Positions 38,301 through 64,000 of a DNA stretch of 64,000 nucleotides are shown here, one piece after another. The notes below the pieces were generated by a model, which was not told the DNA's origin, searched no databases, and saw nothing but the letters and a program-made list of their open reading frames with translations. The stretch is from Phalacrocorax aristotelis (lineage: Eukaryota; Chordata; Aves; Suliformes; Phalacrocoracidae), in contig NC_134277.1 of assembly GCF_949628215.1 (NCBI RefSeq), positions 126,653,963 through 126,717,962 on the forward strand. The letters are read 5' to 3'. How positions within the stretch are numbered: the first letter of the stretch is position 1; each line of letters opens with the position of its first letter. The translations under genes and the position numbers were made by a program.

Positions 38301-41300
38301 TTGTCCAGTTAGTTCAGGCAAACTCTCCAGCATCCCTCGCTGGTCTGCGGTTTGGGGACCAAGTTCTGCAGATCAATGGTGAAAACTGTGCAGGATGGAG
38401 CTCTGACAAAGCACACAAAGTTCTGAAACAGGCTTCTGGAGAAAGGATTTCAATGATCATTCGGGACAGGTAAAGCCAACTGCAGATATGGATTGTCATT
38501 ATCCATCTTGGAGTAATTCTGAGGGGTTTGGGTCTCCCCTTGCTTGAGCAGGACTGCAGGCATAACAAAATCTCTATGTCCATATACTTCAGTAGCAAAG
38601 ATAGTCAGAAATGTTCCCTTTTGTAGGGAACAGTAAAATAGTAGTTAACTTGTATACTTCCAGTGCACACTTGCCTGGGCGGGGTGGGGCATAACATTTT
38701 TCAAGGTATACTAATGAGTGATAGCACAAGTCAGATTTAAACTCTGAATTCAAGAGTTATGCGCTTTGTTTTTTTGGACACGACTTTATTTTTGATTATA
38801 CTAATTGAAAAAGCAGTAAAAGATGGTACCAAATTATTTGCTGTATTAATGAATAAGTTTGCATTTCTATTTAGCATGATAGTTTTCTTGTGAACTCTGT
38901 TGCTTATGTATGAATTAATGCCAGTTTTGCTAAAAGTATGCTTGATGAACCAATACAGTCTTTTAATTGTATTAAGCAGTGAGCTTGTGACTAGCTGTAT
39001 GTAGTAATAATACGTCAGATTCAACATAAGGTCTGTAGGCTATGAGAAGGCAGATGATACGGGATATGACTAGGTATACATCTCAAAGCTTTTTCAGTGT
39101 TTATTCTTGTTTAAGAGCAAAATTTGACCCAGTGGAGGGTATGCTCCTTCTGTCAGGGCAGCTACTTTTATCATGTATTGGATCAAAATACCATGGTAGT
39201 AGAATCCCTGCTCTGTCTACCACTTCTGTGCCCAACTCCCCACTCCCTTCCAGGATTTACTAGCTTTTTAAGACATAATTTAAAGTTTTATTGTCTGTAA
39301 AGCAGTAGAAATCTTGTTGGGGAAGACTTACACTCTAGAATCCTGTGGTCTACCTACAGCTTTTAAAACTGCTTGCGCTATTTTTATTTACCTTGTAATA
39401 TTTGTAGAAAACTTTTTTATTTTTAGTGGACATTTGTGTTTAGTTGTGGTGGCTGGATGTTGCATAGGATTTCTGTATTATTATTAATCCAGATGGTGAA
39501 ATGTCTTTAGAACAGGGAAAACAAGTAAAGTTAATAAACAAGTATATATTAATATAACAATATTAACAAAATGAAGTTTAAACCCAACTACTGTTCACTG
39601 CAGTTGATGTATGAGTCTTTTAGAGTACAACTACTTTTTGAAAGCCAAAGATGCTAAAATAGTGAGTGGTTCTTTCTGTGGTTTAGTAGCCTGAAAACAT
39701 GGTTTTGCGTTTCAAATGTCTTATAGGCCTTTTGAACGAATTATTACTATGCATAAGGACAGCACAGGGCACGTTGGTTTCATATTCAAGAATGGAAAAA
39801 TAACCTCAATAGTGAAAGACAGTTCTGCTGCGAGAAATGGACTTCTTACAGAGCACAACATCTGTGAAATTAATGGCCAGAATGTAATCGGATTGAAGGT
39901 AAAATAAGTAGTATGTGGTGGGCGTGGATAGCTGTGAGCTTTTTGTGTGTGTACAGGAACTGTGTTTTGGAGAGGGAAAGGATTGTAATATGTTGTTTAA
40001 TGCTCAAAGTCAGTCATGAGAGGTAACTTAAGTGGGTTGGAGAGACATGTATGTTTTGAGTCATCTTCGCAGTTTTCTATCTGCATGCAAAGGCAACTCA
40101 TTCTCTTCCTCTCTGCCTCTGCCGGGCTAGGCTGACCCTCAGTTTTTATCTTTAGTCTAACTTTGCTGGCAAAGAATAAGCTTCCTCCTGCCAGCCCGTG
40201 TCAATTCTAGTAGGAATTCTGTGTATAACATCTGTATCTGTATCCCTTCTCTAGTCAGTTCGTGCAAGGTACTGATAACCAAACATCTATGAAGTGGTAT
40301 TGCAGGTTCAGTGACTTGCCCTGAAGGTTAAGTACTCCAGGCAAGGAGTTGTGGGTCTCTTAAGCTGCATGAAATGTGTCTAGAAAAAGCCTGTGAACTG
40401 CTGCTTTATTATTCAGTTTGAATAATGTGCTCATATGACTTCTTGTTTAATAACAGGACCCCCAGATTGCAGACATCTTGGCAACAGCTGGAAATGTAGT
40501 GACCATTACTGTCATGCCTTCCAGTATTTATGAGTATATAATAAAGAGGTAAGTAATAAACAAAGCAGCTGTGGTGTTAATTATAATCAAGTTGACAGTG
40601 ACTATTTTTTGTAGGTTAATTAAAATGTAATTAGGTCTTATCATGAGTACAAGCTTAACGTGAAGGCTGGAGAGGGGGCAGAGGGAGTCTGAAAATTTGC
40701 TTAATCTGATGTTTTAGCCAAACCGGTGTGTGTTGGTTCTGTCTTTAAACTAATCTTACATGTTAGTGATGCTCCTTTGCCTTTTCTTCATGTGGAAAAA
40801 CCCTTTTCTAAATGTAATTTAACTAAACTTGAGTTTCCAAGAACTTCCAAGTACATGGATAACACAAGTACTTGCTACCTCGCAAATAAAATGTTGTTTC
40901 TATTGCAACTAATTCTGGTGACATAAACATGATTCTTGGCAGGATATAGTTGTGTTTTCTAATCCCTTGATAGCAGTGGCTTTCCACTGCTAAATCTCTT
41001 CTGCAAAAGTGTTTTTGAAGTTGCTGAAATTAATGCTTTGGGTATAACTGAGTGTGAGTTTCCCCCTTCTACTTGATATGCTCTTTCTACAAAACAGTTT
41101 TCAGTCTTAAGACCCACCTTTCCCCCTGCTCTCCTTCCCTTATACTTGTGATACTACCCTGCACGTGTGCCCACATCCTCAAAGATGTCAATAACACAGC
41201 TCAGTTACAGGTAGAAATGTTGAATATCACGGGCTTCTCCAGGTGTGCAGTTTGCAGCTTTCTGTAGCAGCATATTTGTTGTCAGAAACTGTATTGAAGG

Positions 41301-41444
41301 GCTAGCACTGACAAACATAGAGCGATCAGAAGCTTTAGTCGTCTGCTGCAGTTGTCTTGCAAAATTAAATGCCTTTTCCTTTCCTTTAGGATGGCAACTA
41401 GCATTATGAAGAGCCTGATGGATCACTCTGTTCCTGAAGTCTAA
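32251..41444 (+). CDS. SDCBP: Syntenin-1 (SDCBP), eight coding exons, complete
   Basis: Tandem-PDZ scaffold that binds C-terminal tails of syndecans, CD63 and other membrane proteins, phosphoinositides, and ALIX. It acts at the plasma membrane and in endosomes, including exosome formation. Coding exons: 32251-32301, 35373-35451, 36320-36429, 36743-36901, 38294-38469, 39727-39898, 40457-40548 and 41390-41444. All introns are GT-AG and the frame stays open for 297 residues (human 298). The N-terminal region has the ALIX-type LYPxL motifs LYPSL (3-7), LYPRL (45-49) and LYPEL (49-53). PDZ1 spans about 111-190 with carboxylate loop IGLRL, and PDZ2 about 195-270 with loop VGFIF. The tail is [13 protein letters not shown]2 ([19 protein letters not shown]) is almost identical to human. 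It converges with NSMAF and is divergent from CYP7A1. Confidence 0.98.
35373..35451 (+). CDS. SDCBP: SDCBP exon 3
   Basis: Encodes residues 18-43 ([12 protein letters not shown] to IPHDG) plus the first base of codon 44. Acceptor TTTTGCTTTTAG, donor G|GTAAGC. Confidence 0.97.
36320..36429 (+). CDS. SDCBP: SDCBP exon 4
   Basis: Encodes residues 44-80, from the overlapping LYPRLYPEL motifs to AAQPQG. The donor is GGT|GTAGGT; a second GT four bases on would break the frame. This is the least conserved part relative to human ([12 protein letters not shown]). Confidence 0.95.
36743..36901 (+). CDS. SDCBP: SDCBP exon 5, start of PDZ1
   Basis: Encodes residues 81-133, including [20 protein letters not shown] and the PDZ1 binding loop GKIGLRLKS. 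Acceptor TTTTAATCAG, donor AAT|GTAAGT. Phase 0 at both ends. Confidence 0.97.
38294..38469 (+). CDS. SDCBP: SDCBP exon 6, rest of PDZ1
   Basis: Encodes residues 134-191 ([20 protein letters not shown] to MIIRD) plus two bases of Arg192. Acceptor CCCCTTTTGTAG, donor AG|GTAAAG. Confidence 0.97.
39727..39898 (+). CDS. SDCBP: SDCBP exon 7, PDZ2
   Basis: Encodes residues 193-249 after completing Arg192: most of PDZ2, including [18 protein letters not shown] and [14 protein letters not shown]. Acceptor TCTTATAG, donor AAG|GTAAAA. Confidence 0.97.
40457..40548 (+). CDS. SDCBP: SDCBP exon 8, end of PDZ2
   Basis: Encodes residues 250-279 ([19 protein letters not shown] to YEYIIK) and two bases of Arg280. 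Acceptor TAATAACAG, donor AG|GTAAGT. Confidence 0.97.
41390..41444 (+). CDS. SDCBP: SDCBP exon 9, C-terminus
   Basis: Completes Arg280 and encodes [17 protein letters not shown] with stop TAA at 41442-41444. The exon continues as the 3' untranslated region to about 42105. Confidence 0.97.
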
Positions 41445-41455
41445 ACTTGCATCAC

Positions 41456-41480
41456 GTGTGTGTGTGTGTACATATATATA
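41456..41480 (+). repeat. GT/AT dinucleotide repeat in the SDCBP 3' untranslated region
   Basis: About seven GT units followed by CATATATATA, starting twelve bases after the stop codon. In RNA this is a UG-rich tract of the kind bound by CELF or TDP-43 proteins; no function is shown here. Confidence 0.8.
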
Positions 41481-42084
41481 ATGATTCCACTAAACTTGGG
41501 CTGTTGTACTCAGTGATTTCTTTCTTCTGCACATGAGCCTTCCTGGAGGCTAAGAAGATATGCTGCATCAAGCATTTGCATCTATAATGGCTGGGAATGT
41601 TACAGTTCAACATATCTTGTTTATTCACAAACTGTAAAACTTGTAGCCTTATACGCTTGACAAATGGAAAATTCCAATTGTGTTATGACTTCTTCTTGTA
41701 GGTCTTTTTAGCTTACTACTACTATAAGCCATTGCAACTAAAGGAACCAGATATCACTTGCAAAGTTAGGTGGTGTTACCTAGAACAATGCTGTGCTTTG
41801 TACGTTTAAGACAAATGAGTATTTTTACTGCCTTCTGTCTGCAAGAGTAGATTTGAAGTAGTATATTAGAAGTATAGCTAGTCCTAGTTATTTTTTTGTT
41901 CTAGTAAGTACTGTTTACACAAGAATGCCAGCTAAGCTGAATGTAGCTAAAGGCATCAGTAAGTAAGCATATTAAATCAAAAGTAGTGTACAGATACTTA
42001 AATCTTTTTATTACTTGTTATACAAATTGTAACTAATGCTCATCTCTTGCCTTAACCATGTTCTTAAGGATTCAGAAGTAACCA

Positions 42085-42090
42085 AATAAA
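42085..42090 (+). terminator. SDCBP: SDCBP poly(A) signal AATAAA
   Basis: AATAAA followed about 20 bases on by a GU-rich element (CTGTGTGCGTGCATGC). It gives a 3' untranslated region of about 660 nt. Confidence 0.8.
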
Positions 42091-42396
42091 TGACTGAAAC
42101 TTTACCTACTCTGTGTGCGTGCATGCATACTTCTTAAGATGAGCTAAGACAGGCTTGTTTAGTTGAGGTCAGTTCTAACCAACAACAAAGACAAGATAGG
42201 AAACCATTTAAAATAGCTTTCTAAATAAGCTCACTGCCTACAGTGTTGAAATGGTTCAAAAGGGTACAGCTGGGATACCTTAAGCATATCCTGTCTAGGC
42301 TCTTTCCATGCCTTCAGTGTAACATGCGCGATAGCAGCCTAGCTGTTCTACAAGACATGCTAATTGTATAGTAGCAATTTCACTTTAAAACTGCTT

Positions 42397-42925
42397 GCTG
42401 GGTCTGGCTGGGATGGAGTTAACTTTCTTCATAGCAGCTGGTGTGGTGCAGTGTTTGAGACTTGACTCAAACAGTGTTGGTAACGCAGCAATGGTTTTGC
42501 TGTTACTCAGCAGTGATTGATTGCAGAGAGTCAAGGGCTTCTGCTTCTCACTTGGGCCCCTGCCCCAGTGAGTGGACTGGGGGTGGCCAAGGGTGTGAGA
42601 GGGGACACAGCTGGGACTCCTGACCCAAACTAACCAAAGAAAAATTCCACACAACCCTGACATGCTCAGCACCAAAGTGGGGGGGGGAGTCCTTCCAAAG
42701 TAGCTGTTGCTCAGAGACTGGCTGGGCATCATCCTGCTGGTAGGAGGTGGTAATTACCTTTGCATCACACTACTTTTTTAACCCCTTTCTTTTCCCCTTC
42801 TTCACTTAGTAAACTGTCTTTTATCTCGGTCCACAAACTTTCCTAGCTTTTGCCCTTCTGATTCTCTTACCTGTCCTGCTGTGGGGCAGCTGAGTGAGAA
42901 ATTTGTGGGGGCCCACAAGGCTAGG
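42397..42925 (+). mobile_element. Solo-LTR-like fossil of an avian endogenous retrovirus (ERVL-type)
   Basis: The stretch opens with GGCTGGGATGGAGTTAACTT, contains the typical GACCCAAACTAACCAAAG and ACTGGCTGGGCATC blocks, and ends near TAAACTGTCTTTTATCTCGG. This order matches a common LTR of bird genomes that I assign to the class III/ERVL-like group. Only the LTR is present, in plus orientation, old and diverged. A shorter relative lies at 57080. It sits in the gap between the SDCBP and NSMAF 3' ends. Ends are approximate. Confidence 0.72.
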
Positions 42926-42929
42926 TCAT

Positions 42930-45905
42930 AGGCATGTTCAACTGCAACTTTAAGAAGGTCAGTGATCTGAAGTGAAACACTAGTTTTGGTCAATTATTCC
43001 CCCCCCCCCTTTTTTTAATGCTCTGCTCCAGGTTTCATCTGTGTTCTCTAAGATTATTGAACTTCAGAGTACTGTTAAGTTTAGCAGTGTAAGCTCAGCT
43101 GTGCCTGTCAAGAAGAGTCTGTTTTGTAGGGAAAACCATTAACACTCCTTCAGGCTGTAGTGGTGATGGAGTTCGTGCTGGGAGCCATCGTAAATTGGAT
43201 TGTTTGGTTACTAAATGATATGTCTCTGGAACCACTGGGCAAGCACTTACTGGCTGTAATTGGTGACTTTGTGTAGCATTGGTATGATTCAGCCTTATGG
43301 GCACAGGATGTGTGACCTGTGGCAGTCATCTCTAAGTGTCTTGGCAAGCTAGTTTGCTTAGCTATGAAATCCCTCAAACCCAAACCAGTGTGTTAGTGCA
43401 GTACCTAACCAGTTTCTACTGGTGAGCAGATGATTCAGCAGGGGCCAGTAGAGATCCATTGGAAATAAGAGGGGTAGACCTTCAGCACAAGTATGTAAGT
43501 AGTTTCATTCCAGCTGTAGCATATAGCAACGAGAAGTGAACGAGCTCATCAAAGTTCCTGTTTTCATGTGGAAACTAGCTTGCATTGAAGAATATATAAG
43601 CTATGATTAAGTGTATGTACAAAGATAACCTCTGAGTTAAATATAGACCAATACTTTCTTGTATGCAAGGAATTAAGCTACATCTGATTTAAAAAAAACA
43701 AAACCCAAACCTGACCTACTGATGATATAACTGAGTAACGGGGTTAACTTGCTTTACTGCCCCCTGCTTCTTAAAATGCTAGGGCTGCTTTAGGCAATGG
43801 AAGAGCTGGCTGGTGCCTCTGTTCTGTGAGCGTGTTTTACACCAGAAATCAAACCTCAGATGCATGTAAGAGCCATGCAGCCATATTTAACCAGAAGGAA
43901 GTTAAGCTACCTCAGAGAGACAATACCCTTAAGTCAAGATTCAGGGGTCACAAACTTCAGGGTCATTTTCCTCTGGTTTAGATCAGTAGGGCCCCCCTCG
44001 TGACAAAGGAGCACAGCTGTGCCCTGAATTTGTGTAAGACAGCATCAAGAAAACAGGTGTGACACTTTGTAGTTTACTATTGCTCAGGTAGCCCTGTGTG
44101 ATTTTTCAGGGACATGGGGATAGCACTTGAGCTGCAAAATGAGCAGGAACAGAGTACAAAAATAGGATGGGCTAAGAGTTACACGGCAACTTTTAAACTC
44201 AGGCTGGTACTATAATGCTGAAAACCTAAGCCTTGTGAGCCAGGGACAAAATACAATAGGGTGGAGGTAAACAAGCACTGATAGGCACACTTAAAGCAAC
44301 ACACAAAAAGCTTTGAACACAATCCAGAAATCACTTAAGACGTTGGCTTCTATGTCTTTTTTTTGCCTACAGCCAGGTAGATTTAGGAAATAAATAAAAT
44401 GAAAGATGAGGAAACAGGGCAGGCACCAAACTTTGTGCTGCAAAATTAAGACTGGTAACAGACATGCATGATATGGCTTAATCTTTTGCCACATGCTTAA
44501 TGGTAACACAAAAATTCAGTTATTTGCTAAGCAAAGTGAGTAATGCAGCTGAGATACCAGTTTGCTCTTACATCACACCATTACCTTACCGAAAAATCAG
44601 TTCACGCTCCAGCATAATAAAAAGGGGAAAACAAACAACACCAAAAAACACCCAACCAGCCACTAACCATAAAACGATTGTTTTACAATGCTGAAGAAAC
44701 AGCTGTGCCCTGAAATAGGTGTTAGGTGTCAAACCCAAGGCAGGATCTCTACAGTCAAAGGACTGACTGGACATAATTTAGCAGAATGCTTGTCCTGGAC
44801 CCATTGACAGGGCATCTTAATGCCAGCAGTAGAGAACACCATCAGAGCAAGAAAATGTTGATTTAGGGTCACAGTGGGGCAACATCACAGCTGCAGATGC
44901 TTGTTACTGAAATAAGCTATTTAAAGACTATTGAAGTCTTTAACTTCAGAACAGCTTCTTGCAGGCAATGAAGTCCTACAGCAAAAGCAAGCCTAGTGCA
45001 ACACTGCTTTCGCACTAGGTTAAGACAAGGGATTGGATAAACCCAGGCGCTACGGCTCTGTTTCAATGCTGTATTGCAGCAAGTTCCATCTCAAAGAGGA
45101 TTTGAGTTGAAAGAGGTTGAGAACACCAAACAAACCATGAAGATTAAGAGAAGGGTAGTGATAGAAGTGAGGAAAGGCAGTAGTAAGAGTATACGACTAA
45201 CTTCAGGCACATTACTGGGGAAGACGTATATCAATGTGTTACATGTGTGTGTAACTGTTCTCTTCTGGGGGACCAATTTTGTCCTTCGCTTCCTTTCAGG
45301 CTAATGCGTTAGTGCTGTTTTCACTAGGAAAAAGCAATACAGAATGTTCTTATTCTTCTATGCCTTTGCAAATAGCCACATTTGGAGCCTAGATGGTGGA
45401 CTAGATTGACCATTGCTCAGCTGCCTCAGTGCTCAGAGTAGTATTTACCATCATATGCATCTTCACTAGGAAGAAAGGTTGACTACAAGAAGTACATACA
45501 TTAATTATGTCATGAGACACGGCACTAAGTTACAAGCCTCCTTAAAGACTTCTTAAGAATGCAAATGCTTCTTTGAAACTAGTTCAAATAGCAAGCTATG
45601 ATACAGTCTACAGAACTGAATGATTGCAAGTTAAGAGCTCTTTAATTACAGAAAAATAGGTCTTTAATTTCACCTCAGATATCATTTTAGACAACCATTT
45701 TCAGTATGATAGTCCATGAAAAACAAGTGCATGCTCTATGGAAGTTAAGAGCTCTCAGTGAAGTCACCATAATGTAGAAAGTTGTAGCTGAACAAAGCTT
45801 CCTATCTGGTCGAACTTCAGCAGCCATCATTGCACACAGTTAAGTTCCTTTAAAAAAGTTTGGTTTAAAATAAAAGTTCATTTAAATGTCTGGAGGGAAA
45901 GGCAC
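42930..45905. other. Convergent intergenic gap and NSMAF 3' flank
   Basis: No coding sequence is seen. The NSMAF 3' untranslated region must occupy the right part. Candidate minus-strand ATTAAA signals at 45663-45668 and 45641-45646 would give a 3' region of about 250 nt, but neither has a strong downstream element. Confidence 0.45.
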
Positions 45906-63548
<17,643 letters not shown>

Positions 63549-64000
63549 TTAACATTATGCAAGGTACTATAAAATAAAGGCATAGTTGTTTAAAAGAACA
63601 AGTCAGAATTAAGTGATAACTTCATGTTTCAATAGCTGCCATACTTTATACATTTTAAGATCTGTTTAAACAGGCCTAAACTGCATTCAACAACAACAAC
63701 AAAATCACATAGGAGTGCTGAAACCAAACATAGAAACAATGGATGGGAAGCACTTGAACATTTATGAAGGTATAGGAAAATATTTGCAGACCATGAACAG
63801 CTCTCTTAGCAATCAGGCAACCCTTAAGCTTTCAAATTTCTAGAAGTAGTTCTGCTAGAGTCAAGAAAAAAATTAAATAGATTTTTCTACTGCACAACTA
63901 AAGATGCCCACCAACAACGACTTCTGGAAAGAATCCATGTGTGTACATAAATAGGATTCAGTTTCAGAACCACTGAAACAGAGACCAGAGGAGCGTAAAA

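Overview
This is a vertebrate nuclear window, almost certainly from a bird. Three well-known genes can be read exon by exon: CYP7A1 (minus strand), SDCBP/syntenin-1 (plus strand) and NSMAF/FAN (minus strand). This is the order and orientation known for human 8q12.1, where UBXN2B lies left of CYP7A1. Introns are short, and two LTR fragments belong to a family that I recognise from bird genomes and not from mammals. This points to a bird, probably not galliform, but the species cannot be told from here.

Region by region: bases 1-4585 hold no gene that I can support. At 4586-4944 there is an open, well-spliced-looking terminal exon on the plus strand whose protein I do not recognise. CYP7A1 (cholesterol 7-alpha-hydroxylase) follows at 5671-12082 in six exons encoding 513 residues, with a TATA box and an LRH-1/HNF4-type element upstream. 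From about 12.4 to 27.6 kb is a gene desert containing one probable LTR-derived block (about 15.6-16.5 kb). A CpG island at about 27.6-28.7 kb holds the SDCBP promoter and its non-coding first exon. The SDCBP coding exons run from 32251 to 41444 (297 residues), with a clear poly(A) signal at 42085. A solo-LTR-like fossil (about 42.4-42.9 kb) sits between the converging 3' ends of SDCBP and NSMAF. NSMAF fills 45906-63484 and continues off the right edge. The 19 exons seen here give about 631 C-terminal residues, covering the BEACH domain and the WD40 propeller; the N-terminal GRAM/PH-like part is outside the window.

The genes are not an operon and do not form one pathway. CYP7A1 is the rate-limiting enzyme of bile-acid synthesis in liver ER. 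SDCBP is a tandem-PDZ scaffold for syndecans and the exosome route. NSMAF couples the TNF receptor to neutral sphingomyelinase. All three proteins look intact: all splice junctions keep the frame and the key residues are present.

I found no clearly new biological system. The most useful leads are the unrecognised exon facing the 3' end of CYP7A1, a 35-nt candidate poison exon in NSMAF, an 18-bp repeat with inverted copies in CYP7A1 intron 1, and G-rich or C-rich tracts at the SDCBP promoter and at several splice acceptors. Exon borders were placed by eye from GT/AG signals, reading frame and remembered human protein sequences; no alignment was run.
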